Shown here: positions 27,692-36,713 of the stretch, piece by piece
Layout: each line of letters starts with the position of its first letter
Position numbering within the stretch: the stretch's first letter is position 1
Origin: Micromonospora sp. FIMYZ51
GTDB lineage: Bacteria; Actinomycetota; Actinomycetes; Mycobacteriales; Micromonosporaceae
Assembly: GCF_038246755.1 (NCBI RefSeq)
Contig: NZ_CP134706.1
Coordinates: forward strand, 1,054,001 to 1,118,000
DNA length: 64,000 nt
Direction: 5' to 3'
Made by a program: the position numbers and the translations under genes
Notes under the pieces: model-generated
Seen by the model: the letters and a program-made list of their open reading frames with translations, nothing else
Databases searched by the model: none
Told to the model about the DNA's origin: nothing

Positions 27692-27919
27692 CTACTCCGG
27701 GTCGCGCTCGGCAAGCGGGTTGCCGCGTACCCACTCGGCGGTCTCCGCGTACTTGCGTTGGATGTACTCCTCCAGCCGGGCGCGCTCCACGCGCCACTGG
27801 CCCCGGCCGCCGATCTTGATCGCGGGTAGTTCGCCGCTGCGTACCATGTGGTACACCTGCGAGTCCGACACGTTCAGCTCGGTGGCCACGTCGGACAGCA
27901 GCAGGAATCTCGGCTCCAC
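27692..27919 (-). CDS. BldC/AlpA-like helix-turn-helix DNA-binding protein
   Basis: A 75-residue protein of the MerR-like excisionase/BldC type: RFLLLSDVATELNVSDSQVYHMVRSGELPAIKIGGRGQWRVERARLEEYIQ covers the winged helix-turn-helix almost completely, with only a short C-terminal tail. BldC binds direct repeats head-to-tail in Streptomyces. GTG 27919 is preceded by GGGGAG. GGCAAAC repeats lie upstream of this gene and of the next gene on the same strand, suggesting that it regulates itself and the Rv3235-like gene; this is inference. A similar HTH gene near secA is common in Micromonosporaceae as far as I recall. Confidence 0.8.
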   Translation of the reverse strand: MEPRFLLLSDVATELNVSDSQVYHMVRSGELPAIKIGGRGQWRVERARLEEYIQRKYAETAEWVRGNPLAERDPE

Positions 27920-27938
27920 GAGAACTCCCCGGGTTGAC

Positions 27939-27961
27939 GTCGTTTGCCTCAGTTTGCCATC
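27939..27961 (-). promoter_or_regulatory. Direct repeats before the BldC-like gene
   Basis: On the minus strand GGCAAAC occurs twice, 10 bp apart (GGCAAACTGAGGCAAACGA), about 20-40 bp upstream of the GTG at 27919. The match to the array at 27601-27632 suggests a shared regulator. Confidence 0.42.
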
Positions 27962-28093
27962 ACCGAAGGCGTCCGCGCCCAGCCGCGATTTTCCTGCGGG
28001 CGGGTGCGGAGTGTATGACGGTCAGGGCGTGCGGCGGGGCCGTACGCTCGGCCGGCGGAACCGCTGGCGAGCGGAGCAGATCGGGGAGACGAC

Positions 28094-28612
28094 GTGACCG
28101 ACGAGCTTGTCCGGGTGTACCTGCCGGCAACCGTGCCGATGCTGACCAGGCTGCCCCAGCACGGCCTCGACGCGGCGCAGGCGCACGCGGTGACCCCGGC
28201 GCTGCGCGAGTGGTACGCCGAGGGCGACGAGGAGGAACTGGAGTACGTTGCCTTCACCCGGGCCGCGCAGGACGCCCTACAGCTGATCCGCCACGACCCG
28301 GCCGCGCCGCGTCGCCGGGTGGTGGTCTCGGCGGATCTGCCCGCCAGCGCCCTCGATCGGGGTGATGCCGAGCTGGGTTCCAGCGTGGTGGGACTGCGCG
28401 GGATGGTGCCGGTCGCCGCCGTGGCGGCCATCCACGTGGACGGCGCGGACGCCGTGCCGGACGTCACCGCTGCCGCAGACGTGGTCGTGGAGGCGCTGGC
28501 CGGCGATCCGGACGCCCAGTTCACCGTCGACGCCGCCGAGGACCACGAGTTGGAGTGGTACGACCCCAGCGAACTGGAGCTGCTGCTGCGCGCCACCACC
28601 GGTCAGGAGTGA
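28094..28612 (+). CDS. DUF6912-like protein
   Basis: A 172-residue acidic cytosolic protein. The opening [11 protein letters not shown], the [36 protein letters not shown] segment and the ending [15 protein letters not shown] match a family of unknown function found across actinomycetes. No catalytic motif is visible. GTG 28094 follows GGGGAGAC at normal spacing. Its 3' end converges on the membrane protein gene at 28624, with only 11 bp between the stops. Confidence 0.7.
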   Translation: MTDELVRVYLPATVPMLTRLPQHGLDAAQAHAVTPALREWYAEGDEEELEYVAFTRAAQDALQLIRHDPAAPRRRVVVSADLPASALDRGDAELGSSVVGLRGMVPVAAVAAIHVDGADAVPDVTAAADVVVEALAGDPDAQFTVDAAEDHELEWYDPSELELLLRATTGQE

Positions 28613-28623
28613 CCGGCGCGCAC

Positions 28624-29775
28624 TCAGCGAACGACGCTTTCCGTCTCGTCGGCGCTGCCGGTCTTGTCGGCGCTACCGGCCTCGTCGGCGCTGTCGGTCT
28701 TGTCGGTACCGCCGGTCTTGTCGGCGCTGCGGGTCTTGTCGGCGCTGTCGGTCTTGTCGGCGCTGGCCGGCTCGTCGGCGGTAACGACGCTGGACTCGTT
28801 GTCGGGAGCCGGGCCGAGGGTGCGGCCGAAGGCGATCAACGCGGTAAGCGCGCCGACGAAGAGCACCCAGATGCCGTTGTCCACTCGTGAGGTGCCGAGC
28901 GAGGTCTGCGCCACCGCGTCCGCGTCGCTGAGGGCCGCAGCCAGGTCGAGCAGGGAACGCCCACCGACCCGGATGATCACTTCGGCGAGCAGGAGCAGCA
29001 GCCCCGGCCCGGCGCCGGCAACCAGGTAACCCGGCCAGCGCGGCCCGGCTCCGCCGGCCCGCCGCCGGGCCCAGCTGAGGTAGCCGAAGGCCAGTGCACC
29101 GGCGATGAGGCCGGCGAGCAGCGACTCGGTGCGGGACACCCAGGCGGCTGCGGTGACCAGGGACTGCTGGCTGTCGCCGGCACCGAAGAGGTTGAACAGG
29201 GGGTCCCGGGCCACGCTGAAGGCCACCACGAAGAGCAGCGTGCCAAGGGTCGAGCTGGCCACCGCGCCGACCACCGCGCCGCTGCGGGCCCCGGCCAGTG
29301 CGCCGCCGATGATCGCGGCGGCGGCGGTGGTGCCGGCGATGGTGCGGGTGGTCGTGTTGCCGGCGTAGGTGAGATCGATCGCGAGCGCCGCGGCGAGCCC
29401 GACCAGCAGGCCGGCCGCGACCGCAGCCCCGAAGCGCAGGGTCACCCCGGTCCGGCGGCGGGTCACCAGCTCACCGGCGGCCAGCCCGACCGCGGCACCG
29501 GCCACCAGCGCGGCCGAGATCACGCCAGGCAGCGCGAAGGCCGACAGGCTCACCGCGGTCACCCCGGCGGTGGTCGAGTTGATCGCCTCGCGGGTCGACC
29601 AGAGCATCGCCGCCAGCCAGCCGGCCGCCAGCAGTGCCAGCACCAGCGCGCCGGGAGCCGCTGCCGGCTGCCCGTTCGACGCGGCAGAGTCGGTGGATGG
29701 CCGATCGCCCGCCGGGTCGACGGGCTGCGGCCGGTCGGGCTGCGCGGCGGTCGGTCCGCCGGGCTGGTTGCTCAT
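28624..29775 (-). CDS. Multi-pass membrane protein with hexapeptide-repeat tail
   Basis: A 383-residue protein of unknown function. After a short Pro-rich N-terminus there are about eight hydrophobic helices (for example APGALVLALLAAGWLAAML, FALPGVISAALVAGAAVGLAAG, GAAVAAGLLVGLAAALAI, GTLLFVVAFSV, LLAGLIAGALAFGYL, YLVAGAGPGLLLLLAEVII, WVLFVGALTALIAFG). The C-terminus is a charged tail of seven hexapeptide repeats of the SADKTD type. ATG 29775 has GAAAGG upstream. It is divergent from pruA; no functional link is visible. Confidence 0.65.
   Translation of the reverse strand: MSNQPGGPTAAQPDRPQPVDPAGDRPSTDSAASNGQPAAAPGALVLALLAAGWLAAMLWSTREAINSTTAGVTAVSLSAFALPGVISAALVAGAAVGLAAGELVTRRRTGVTLRFGAAVAAGLLVGLAAALAIDLTYAGNTTTRTIAGTTAAAAIIGGALAGARSGAVVGAVASSTLGTLLFVVAFSVARDPLFNLFGAGDSQQSLVTAAAWVSRTESLLAGLIAGALAFGYLSWARRRAGGAGPRWPGYLVAGAGPGLLLLLAEVIIRVGGRSLLDLAAALSDADAVAQTSLGTSRVDNGIWVLFVGALTALIAFGRTLGPAPDNESSVVTADEPASADKTDSADKTRSADKTGGTDKTDSADEAGSADKTGSADETESVVR
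28639..28764 (-). repeat. 18-bp coding tandem repeat (seven SADKTx hexapeptides)
   Basis: Seven 18-bp units encode SADKTD, SADKTR, SADKTG, GTDKTD, SADEAG, SADKTG and SADETE, just before the last four residues (SVVR) and the stop. The array is in frame and repeats both at DNA and protein level. Confidence 0.9.
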
Positions 29776-30077
29776 CGTCTGCCTTTCGCCGCCGGGCGCG
29801 ACGGCCTGGCTCGGGTACCTCACCGGCAACCCAGCGTACGCGCTTCGCCTGGGTGGGGGTCCGATGCCCGTGCGGCGCGCGGTGGCCCTGCCTTTCTTCG
29901 GCGTTTGTCGCCTTCTCGGAGAAGAATCAACGATGACTTTGGCCGACAACTTCGTGATCGACGGTGACTGTGCGCCCGGGGTGGTGATCGACCACGCTTG
30001 GCGTGGGAGGATTGACCGGGTCCCGTCACCCGTGGGACCGGTTTCGCCACCGTCGTCGAGATCAGCCAGGAGCCCTG
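29776..30077. other. Divergent intergenic region before pruA
   Basis: About 300 bp between the divergent membrane protein gene and pruA. It contains the short palindrome CTTCTCGGAGAAG at about 29910 and a GGTCCC/GGGACC hairpin just before pruA. CAGGAG at 30068 is the pruA ribosome site. I see no supportable gene. Confidence 0.35.
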
Positions 30078-31706
30078 ATGGACGCCGTGTTCTCCGTACC
30101 CGATCCGCGTAACGAGCCGGTACGCGCCTACGAGCCGGGCAGCGCCGACGCCGAACGGCTTCAGCGGCGGCTCGCCGAGTTGGCGGCCGAGCGGATCGAC
30201 CTGCCGATGACCATCGCGGGCGAGCAGCGGATGGCCGGCGGCGAGCCGATTCGGGTGGTGCAGCCGCACCGGCACGCGCACGTGCTCGGGGTCACCGGGC
30301 ACGCCACCCACGACGACGCACGCGCTGCGGTCAAGGCCGCCAAGGACGCCGCGCCGGGCTGGCGGGCCCTGCCCTTCGAGGAGCGGGCGGCGATCTTCCT
30401 GCGCGCCGCCGAGCTGCTCGCCGGCCCCTGGCGGGACACCCTCAACGCGGCCACCATGCTCGGCCAGTCGAAGACCGCCGTGCAGGCCGAGATCGACTCC
30501 GCCTGCGAGTTCATCGACTTCCTCCGGTTCAACGTGTACTTCGCCCGCAAGCTCCTCGCCGAGCAGCCGATGTCGTCGCCCGGGGTGTGGAACCGGTTCG
30601 ACCACCGGCCACTGGAGGGCTTCGTCTACGCGATCACCCCGTTCAACTTCACCGCGATCGCCGGCAACCTGCCCTCGGCCCCGGCGCTGCTGGGCAACAC
30701 CGTGGTCTGGAAGCCGGGCCCGACCCAGCAGTTCGCGGCGCACTTCACCATGCGGCTGTTCGAGGCGGCCGGCCTGCCGCCCGGCGTGATCAACATGGTC
30801 ACCGGTCGGGGTGAGCAGGTCTCCGACGTGGTACTGGCCGACCCCGACCTGGCCGGCATCCACTTCACCGGCTCCACCAAGGTCTTCCAGCACCTGTGGC
30901 GCACGGTGGGGGAGAACATCGCCAGCTACCGGGGCTACCCCCGGCTGGTCGGCGAGACCGGCGGCAAGGACTTCGTGGTCGCCCACGCCAGCGCCGATGT
31001 CGACGCCCTGCACACCGCCCTGATCCGGGGTGCCTTCGAATACCAGGGCCAGAAGTGCTCGGCGGCGTCCCGGGCGTACGTTCCGCGGTCGATCTGGGAC
31101 GGCGGCCTGCGCGACCGGCTGGCCGCCACCGCCGACGGGCTGACCTACGGCGACGTCACCGACTTCCGTAACTTCGGCGGCGCGGTCATCGACGACAAGG
31201 CGTTCTCCCGGCACACCGCGGCGCTGGAGCTGATCTCCGCCGACGACAGCTGCCGGATCATCGCCGGCGGCACCGCCGACGACTCGGTCGGCTGGTTCGT
31301 CCGGCCGACGATCTTCGAGTGCGGCGACCCGGCGCACGAGACCTTCACCACCGAGTACTTCGGTCCGATCCTCGGCGTATACGTCTTCGACGACGCCCGC
31401 TTCGACGAGGTGGTCGCCCAGGCCGAGTCGATCGCTCCGTACGCGCTGACCGGCTCGATCTTCGCCACCGACCGCCGGGTGGTCGACGCGGTGGCCGAGC
31501 AGATGCGGTACGCCGCCGGAAACTTCTACATCAACGACAAGCCCACCGGGGCGGTGGTCGGTCAGCAGCCGTTCGGCGGTGCCCGGGCCAGCGGCACCAA
31601 CGACAAGGCGGGCTCCTGGCACAACCTGGTCCGCTGGATGTCGCCACGGACGATCAAGGAAACCTTCGTCCCGCCCACCGACCACACCTACCCCCACATG
31701 GGGTGA
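30078..31706 (+). CDS. pruA: L-glutamate gamma-semialdehyde (1-pyrroline-5-carboxylate) dehydrogenase
   Basis: A 542-residue aldehyde dehydrogenase that oxidises glutamate semialdehyde to glutamate, the second step of proline catabolism. Diagnostic are GFVYAITPFNFTAIAGNLPSAP, the NAD-binding FTGSTKVF, catalytic Glu in VGETGGKDF, catalytic Cys in YQGQKCSAASRAYV, and the C-terminal FGGARASGTNDKAG. The length fits monofunctional PruA. ATG 30078 follows CAGGAG. No proline dehydrogenase gene is adjacent. A paired GGGCCC element starts 7 bp after the stop. Confidence 0.96.
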   Translation: MDAVFSVPDPRNEPVRAYEPGSADAERLQRRLAELAAERIDLPMTIAGEQRMAGGEPIRVVQPHRHAHVLGVTGHATHDDARAAVKAAKDAAPGWRALPFEERAAIFLRAAELLAGPWRDTLNAATMLGQSKTAVQAEIDSACEFIDFLRFNVYFARKLLAEQPMSSPGVWNRFDHRPLEGFVYAITPFNFTAIAGNLPSAPALLGNTVVWKPGPTQQFAAHFTMRLFEAAGLPPGVINMVTGRGEQVSDVVLADPDLAGIHFTGSTKVFQHLWRTVGENIASYRGYPRLVGETGGKDFVVAHASADVDALHTALIRGAFEYQGQKCSAASRAYVPRSIWDGGLRDRLAATADGLTYGDVTDFRNFGGAVIDDKAFSRHTAALELISADDSCRIIAGGTADDSVGWFVRPTIFECGDPAHETFTTEYFGPILGVYVFDDARFDEVVAQAESIAPYALTGSIFATDRRVVDAVAEQMRYAAGNFYINDKPTGAVVGQQPFGGARASGTNDKAGSWHNLVRWMSPRTIKETFVPPTDHTYPHMG

Positions 31707-31712
31707 GAAGTA

Positions 31713-31763
31713 AGGAGGGGGCCCTTGTTAACGCCTCGTGTATAGGAAGGGCCCCTTGTTAAC
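31713..31763 (+). repeat. Paired GGGCCC element, copy B
   Basis: Two 20-bp units (AGGAGGGGGCCCTTGTTAAC at 31713 and AGGAAGGGCCCCTTGTTAAC at 31744) are again 31 bp apart, with GCCTCGTGTAT between them. The element is in the sense orientation, 7 bp after the pruA stop. Confidence 0.85.
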
Positions 31764-31857
31764 AACGCGCACCCGCCGGGGAGCCGGCGCGGTGGTTCGG
31801 TGGGCGCGGGCGCGGAGGCCGACCGTCGCGCGCCGACAGTGCACATAGGAAACCCCA

Positions 31858-32433
31858 ATGGGTGGCGAAACCGTGAAATCCTGGACGCCAGCCCAGCAAA
31901 GTGGCAGCGTGAGGGGCATGGCGGAATCCGGAGTCAACCCCACCGCGGCGGCCCTGCTCGGGCTGCTGCACGAGGGCCCCATGACAGGTGGCCAGTTGAT
32001 GGCCGCCGCCGAGCGCCGACTGGCGCCGTACTGGTCGATGACCCGCAGTCAGGTCTACCGGGAGTTGCCGGTGCTTGCCGAGCGTGGTTTCGTCCGGCTG
32101 GGTAAGCCCGGGCCGCGGATGAGTCAGCCGTACGCGATCACGGCCGCCGGGAAACGGACATTCTCCCGCTGGCTGGCCGAGGACCCGGGGCGCGACACCA
32201 TCCGCAACCCGATCGCCCTGCGCTTCGCCTTCGGGCAGCTGCACTCCCCGAACCAGCTGAAGAACCTTCAGGCCGCAGCCAACGAGTACCACACCGAAGC
32301 CCTGGCCCGGGTCCGTGAGCAGGTCAAGAACGCCAAGAAGGAAGGCGACACGTACGACGCGAGCGCGCTGGAGTTCGCCGTGGCGTACCACAAGGCCGCC
32401 CTGTCCTGGCTGAAGAGCGCCCCGGTCGGCTGA
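31858..32433 (+). CDS. PadR family transcriptional regulator
   Basis: A 191-residue regulator with an N-terminal winged helix (NPTAAALLGLLHEGPMTGGQLMAAAERRL, then TRSQVYRELPVLAERGFVRLG and YAITAAGKRTFSRWL) and a helical C-terminal dimerisation domain of the Vir type. It probably represses an efflux or stress gene elsewhere. ATG 31858 is preferred because AGGAAA lies 6 bp upstream; ATG 31918, with a GTGAGGGG too close to it, is an alternative that starts nearer to the domain. Confidence 0.87.
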   Translation: MGGETVKSWTPAQQSGSVRGMAESGVNPTAAALLGLLHEGPMTGGQLMAAAERRLAPYWSMTRSQVYRELPVLAERGFVRLGKPGPRMSQPYAITAAGKRTFSRWLAEDPGRDTIRNPIALRFAFGQLHSPNQLKNLQAAANEYHTEALARVREQVKNAKKEGDTYDASALEFAVAYHKAALSWLKSAPVG

Positions 32434-32590
32434 CCGCCGCCGGTGCTTCTCCGTCGCGCGGACCCGTGCCCGCGCGGCCCCGCCATGTCGGTTTCCGCCG
32501 TCGCCCGTACCGGGCTGAGGCGGCCGATCCCTGGCGTTTTCGCCGCCGAACGCGGGGCTGGCAAGCCCACTGCGCATCCGAGCAGTACGC

Positions 32591-33721
32591 TTGTCTGTCG
32601 TGACCGCTGCCGACTACGCCGAACAGCTCAAAGAACTCGACGCCACCCTGCGCAACATCGAGGCGGTGCTCGATGTTGACCGCCTGCGCGAGGAGAAGGC
32701 CCGGCTGGAGCAGGAGGCGTCCGCCCCGGATCTCTGGGACGACCAGGCCCGCGCCCAGCAGGTCACCTCGCAGCTGTCGTACGTCAATGGCGAGATCGAC
32801 AAGCTCGGCAGCCTGCGCTCGCGGCTCGATGACGCGCATGTGCTGCTGGAACTGGCCGAGGCGGAGGCCGATTCCGGGGTGCTCACCGAGGTCGAGTCGG
32901 AGATCACCGGGCTGACCAAGGCCATCCAGGAGATGGAGGTCCGCACCCTGCTCTCCGGCGAGTACGACTCCCGGGAGGCGCTGGTGGCCATCCGGGCCGG
33001 CGCGGGTGGTGTGGACGCGGCCGACTTCGCGGAGATGCTGCTGCGGATGTACCTGCGCTGGGCCGAGCGGCACGGCTACCCGACCGAGGTCTACGAGACC
33101 TCGTACGCCGAGGAGGCGGGCCTGAAGTCGGCCACCTTCACGGTCAAGGTCCCGTACGCCTACGGCACGCTGAGCGTGGAGTCCGGCACCCACCGGCTGG
33201 TCCGGATCAGCCCCTTCGACAACCAGGGACGGCGGCAGACGAGCTTCGCCGGCGTCGAGGTGCTGCCGGTGGTGGAGCAGACCGATCACATCGACATCCC
33301 CGAGAACGAGATGCGGGTGGACGTCTACCGCTCCTCGGGGCCGGGCGGGCAGAGCGTCAACACCACCGACTCGGCGGTGCGGATCACGCACATTCCGACC
33401 GGCATCGTGGTGACCTGCCAGAACGAGAAGTCGCAGCTCCAGAACAAGGCCTCCGCGCTGCGCGTGCTCCAGGCCCGGCTGCTGGAGCGCAAGCGCCAGG
33501 AGGAACAGGCCAAGCTTCAGGGCCTCAAGACCGACGCGGCAGGCTCGTGGGGCGACCAGATGCGGTCGTACGTCCTCCATCCTTATCAGATGGTGAAGGA
33601 TTTGCGTACGGAGCAGGAGACTGGTAATCCGACCTCGGTCTTCGACGGTGACCTGGACGCTTTCATCGAGGCGGGCATCCGCTGGCGTAAGCAGCAGCAA
33701 CTCGCTGGCGACCGTGCGTGA
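32591..33721 (+). CDS. prfB: Peptide chain release factor 2
   Basis: A 376-residue class I release factor that reads UGA and UAA. The stop-recognition tripeptide SPF in [16 protein letters not shown] marks RF2 rather than RF1, and GGQ in [15 protein letters not shown] is the hydrolysis motif. The N-terminal helical domain is complete. The in-frame UGA with programmed frameshift known from E. coli prfB is absent. The start is TTG 32591 or GTG 32600; neither has a strong ribosome site. It lies before ftsE, as in mycobacteria. Confidence 0.96.
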   Translation: MSVVTAADYAEQLKELDATLRNIEAVLDVDRLREEKARLEQEASAPDLWDDQARAQQVTSQLSYVNGEIDKLGSLRSRLDDAHVLLELAEAEADSGVLTEVESEITGLTKAIQEMEVRTLLSGEYDSREALVAIRAGAGGVDAADFAEMLLRMYLRWAERHGYPTEVYETSYAEEAGLKSATFTVKVPYAYGTLSVESGTHRLVRISPFDNQGRRQTSFAGVEVLPVVEQTDHIDIPENEMRVDVYRSSGPGGQSVNTTDSAVRITHIPTGIVVTCQNEKSQLQNKASALRVLQARLLERKRQEEQAKLQGLKTDAAGSWGDQMRSYVLHPYQMVKDLRTEQETGNPTSVFDGDLDAFIEAGIRWRKQQQLAGDRA

Positions 33722-33803
33722 CCGATCGTGGGCGGAGTGCGTCATCGATCTCTACGTGACGTGCTGATTCGATGACTTGGCCCGCATCGGCGGGGCGTAG
33801 GAC

Positions 33804-33831
33804 TTGGCACGGCAGTTACACGGCGTAGACT
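33804..33831 (+). promoter_or_regulatory. Promoter of ftsEX giving a leaderless transcript
   Basis: TTGGCA at 33804-33809 and TAGACT at 33826-33831 are separated by 16 bp, a good match to the primary actinobacterial sigma factor. The expected start point, about 8 bp after the -10 box, falls on the ftsE GTG at 33840, and there is no ribosome site between them. Confidence 0.55.
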
Positions 33832-33839
33832 CTCCACCC

Positions 33840-34520
33840 GTGATTCAGCTTGAGCAAGTGACGAAGACGTACCCGAAGGCGTCGCGGCCTTCGCTCGACA
33901 ACGTGTCCGTGTCGATCGACAAGGGCGAGTTCGTCTTCTTCATCGGTCCATCCGGCTCCGGCAAGTCCACGATCATCAAGATGCTGTTGCACGAGGTGAC
34001 CCCGAACAAGGGTCGGGTCGTCGTGAACGGCAAGGACGTGACCTCGATGCGATCCTGGAAGCGCCCGCACTTCCGCCGGTCGATCGGCTGCGTCTTCCAG
34101 GACTTCCGGCTGCTGCCCAACCGCACCGCCTACGAGAACGTCGCCTTCGCTCTCGAGGTGATCGGCAAGACCAAGGCGGTGGCCCGCCGGGTCGTACCGG
34201 AGGTGCTGGAGCTGGTCGGTCTCGGTGGCAAGGAGCATCGCTACCCGCACGAGCTCTCCGGTGGTGAGCAGCAGCGAGTGGCGGTGGCCCGGGCGTTCGT
34301 GAACCGTCCGCTGATCCTGCTGGCCGACGAGCCGACCGGAAACCTGGACCCGGACACCTCCATCGAGATCATGCGCCTGCTGGACCGGATCAACCGCACC
34401 GGCACGACCGTCGTGATGGTCACGCACGACTCCAACATCGTGAACCAGATGCGGCGCCGGGTCATCGAGATCGAGAGCGGCCGCATCGTTCGCGACCAGG
34501 CCCGCGGCGTCTACGGGTGA
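33840..34520 (+). CDS. ftsE: Cell division ATP-binding protein FtsE
   Basis: A 226-residue ABC ATPase that, with FtsX, activates peptidoglycan hydrolases at the septum. Walker [12 protein letters not shown]-loop VFQDFRLLP, signature [14 protein letters not shown] and Walker [14 protein letters not shown] are intact. GTG 33840 was chosen because the family start [12 protein letters not shown] begins there and the upstream promoter predicts a leaderless message. It is 68 bp before ftsX. Confidence 0.97.
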   Translation: MIQLEQVTKTYPKASRPSLDNVSVSIDKGEFVFFIGPSGSGKSTIIKMLLHEVTPNKGRVVVNGKDVTSMRSWKRPHFRRSIGCVFQDFRLLPNRTAYENVAFALEVIGKTKAVARRVVPEVLELVGLGGKEHRYPHELSGGEQQRVAVARAFVNRPLILLADEPTGNLDPDTSIEIMRLLDRINRTGTTVVMVTHDSNIVNQMRRRVIEIESGRIVRDQARGVYG

Positions 34521-34588
34521 CGAGGGCGGACCACCCCACCCCGATCTGACGACAACACCTCACGCCGGAGAGCCGGAGGAAAATCCCG

Positions 34589-35464
34589 ATGCGGATGAAA
34601 TACGTCCTGTCCGAGGTACTGGTCGGACTGTGGCGCAACGTGACCATGACCATCGCGATGATCATCACGATGGGCGTCTCGCTGACCATGCTCGGTGCCA
34701 GCGGCCTGATCTACACCAAGGTCGCCGACATGAAGGAGCTGTACTTCGAGAACATCGAGGTATCGGTCTTCCTGACCACCGACGTCACCGAAGAGCAGCG
34801 CACCGACCTCGCCAACCGGCTGGAGGCCGACCCGCTCGTCTCGGAGGTCACCTACGTCAACAAGGAGGAGGCGTTCCAGCGCTTCCAGGAGATGTTCCGG
34901 GACTCGCCGGACCTGCTGAGCGCGGTCAAGGCCGACCAGCTGCCCGAGTCGTACCGGCTCAAGCTGGTGAACCCGGAGGAGTACAAGGTCATCTCCGACC
35001 AGTACGCCTCGGTCGCGGGGGTCGACCAGGTGGTCGACCAGAGTCAGGTACTCGACAAGATCTTCAACCTCTTCACCGCCGGCCAGAACGTCGCGCTTGC
35101 CGCTGCGGTCGCGATGGCCATCGCCGCACTGCTGCTGGTCGCCAACACGATCCAGGTCGCCGCGTACAGCAAGCGGCGTGAGGTCGCGGTCATGAAACTG
35201 GTCGGTGCGTCGAACTGGTTCATCCAGGCACCGTTCGTGCTGGAAGCGGTGGTCGCCGGCCTGATCGGTTCGGTACTCGGCCTCGGTGCCCTGGTCGCGC
35301 TGAAGAAGTTCCTCTTCGACGACGCGCTCAGTGCGCTACAGGGGCTGTTCGCCCCGGTGAGCTGGGGCGAGGTGTTCCTGACCTTCCCGGTGATGGCCGG
35401 CGTCGGTGGTCTGATCAGCGCGGTCACCGCCTGGGTCACGCTCCGTTTCTACCTGCGGGTCTAG
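34589..35464 (+). CDS. ftsX: Cell division permease-like protein FtsX
   Basis: A 291-residue membrane partner of FtsE. Four helices are evident (ATMTIAMIITMGVSLTMLGAS-like first helix at about 20-45; AALLLVANTIQVAAY; FVLEAVVAGLIGSVLGLGALVAL; VFLTFPVMAGVGGLISAVTAW), with an extracellular loop of about 120 residues between helix 1 and 2 that contacts a RipC/PcsB-type hydrolase in other bacteria. ATG 34589 follows GGAGGAAA. A hairpin terminator follows the gene. Confidence 0.96.
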   Translation: MRMKYVLSEVLVGLWRNVTMTIAMIITMGVSLTMLGASGLIYTKVADMKELYFENIEVSVFLTTDVTEEQRTDLANRLEADPLVSEVTYVNKEEAFQRFQEMFRDSPDLLSAVKADQLPESYRLKLVNPEEYKVISDQYASVAGVDQVVDQSQVLDKIFNLFTAGQNVALAAAVAMAIAALLLVANTIQVAAYSKRREVAVMKLVGASNWFIQAPFVLEAVVAGLIGSVLGLGALVALKKFLFDDALSALQGLFAPVSWGEVFLTFPVMAGVGGLISAVTAWVTLRFYLRV

Positions 35465-35501
35465 CTTCGGTACCCGGCTGAGTCGTCGCTTGCGCTGCGG
35501 C

Positions 35502-35542
35502 AGGGCCCTTCCACGCCGGAATAATCGGCGCGGAAGGGCCCT
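35502..35542 (+). terminator. Terminator hairpin after ftsX
   Basis: Arms 35502-35518 and 35526-35542 (AGGGCCCTTCCACGCCG against its complement, one mismatch), 7-nt AT-rich loop. The outer part shares the AAGGGCCCTT core of the paired elements elsewhere in the window. Confidence 0.75.
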
Positions 35543-35657
35543 TGTCGTTCGGGTAGCATGATCTCCGCTCTTCGGCCGGTCACCGCCGGTCGAGGGCGCT
35601 CACGTTCCGGCCGGTGGCTGCCGGTGCGGAGCATTGACGGAAGGGGGTGGCGCGGCG

Positions 35658-36137
35658 ATGCCACGGGAAAAGGGGCGCAAGGTCGTCGCCTCCAACAAGA
35701 AGGCCCGTCACGACTACGCCATCCTCGACACGTACGAGGCTGGCATGGCGTTGACCGGCACCGAGGTGAAGTCGCTGCGGGCGGGACGGGCGTCGCTTGT
35801 CGATGCGTTCGCTCAGGAACGCAACGGTGAGCTGTACCTGCACGGCATGCACATCCCGGAGTACACCCAGGGCACCTGGACCAACCATGAGCCCCGGCGT
35901 ACCCGCAAGCTGTTGCTCAAGCGGCTGGAGATCGATCGGCTGATCGGCAAGACCCGGGAGGGTGGGCTGACCCTGGTGCCGTTGCAGGTCTACTTCTCCG
36001 ACGGCTGGGCCAAGGTGGAGCTCGGTCTGGCCAAGGGCAAGAAGGCGTACGACAAGCGCCAGGATCTTGCCAAACGGGACGCCGACCGGGAAATCGCCCG
36101 GGTGGTGGGCCGGCGCGGCAAGGGTATGCGCGAGTAA
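35658..36137 (+). CDS. smpB: SsrA-binding protein SmpB
   Basis: A 159-residue protein required for trans-translation; it binds tmRNA and brings it to stalled ribosomes. [40 protein letters not shown] forms the OB-fold core with the GTEVKSLR motif, and the basic tail [22 protein letters not shown] is complete. ATG 35658 follows AAGGGGGTGG. tmRNA lies 130 bp downstream, a conserved pairing. Confidence 0.97.
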   Translation: MPREKGRKVVASNKKARHDYAILDTYEAGMALTGTEVKSLRAGRASLVDAFAQERNGELYLHGMHIPEYTQGTWTNHEPRRTRKLLLKRLEIDRLIGKTREGGLTLVPLQVYFSDGWAKVELGLAKGKKAYDKRQDLAKRDADREIARVVGRRGKGMRE

Positions 36138-36266
36138 TTCGCGCGTTTTGTCCGGTTGTTGGTCGGCGGTCGGGTCGCGGCTCGGGTACCGGCCCAGGCT
36201 CGGGATGAATCCGGTTGCGGCAGGCGTTAGGCTTGTCGGTGCCGTCGAGATCCGGCGGCCTGTCGA

Positions 36267-36642
36267 GGGGGTGACTGGTTTCGACTTCGTACGTTGCGGC
36301 AGGGGAAGCGAGCCGAGGAAGCCGACGTCGTCTCGAGAATCGTTCGTCGGAAACCAATAAGCGCCAAGCACAATCGCGCTGACTTCGCTCTCGCCGCCTG
36401 AGGCGAGTAGCAAGTCTGTCGGCCTGGGAGCGCCTTCGACCCAGTTAGCCGGCATCAGCTAGAAGGCTGGCCAATCGGACCCGGTCGCGGGGTCCGTGCG
36501 GCGAGATCAATCAGCGACTGGGCCCGTCACACCGACTCGCTCGCGTGATCGGAGGGGCCGAGTAGAGGCACAGCGAGCTGCGCTCGGAGAAGCCCTGACA
36601 AGGCGGCGAAGGACCCGGGTTCGATTCCCGGCACCTCCACCA
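36267..36642 (+). ncRNA. ssrA: Transfer-messenger RNA (tmRNA)
   Basis: A one-piece tmRNA of about 376 nt. The 5' end GGGGGTGACTGGTTTCGAC pairs with the 3' acceptor CACCTCC before the encoded CCA at 36640-36642; the T arm GGGTTCGATTCCC is present. The tag reading frame is 36363-36401 and encodes AKHNRADFALAA before TGA, ending in the usual ALAA degradation signal. smpB lies just upstream. A perfect hairpin terminator begins 5 bp after the CCA. Confidence 0.96.
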
Positions 36643-36646
36643 CCTG

Positions 36647-36685
36647 GACTGCGCGCCCCGGTCAACCCGACCGGGGCGCGCAGTC
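36647..36685 (+). terminator. tmRNA terminator hairpin
   Basis: A perfect 17-bp inverted repeat: arms 36647-36663 (GACTGCGCGCCCCGGTC) and 36669-36685, with a 5-nt loop, starting 5 bp after the tmRNA 3' end. Confidence 0.85.
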
Positions 36686-36713
36686 GTCTCTGCGACCGGC
36701 CCGGCCCCGGCTT

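Noticed and set aside
32591..33721. Programmed frameshift in prfB
   Set aside because: The frame is continuous from the start to the GGQ domain, with no internal UGA.
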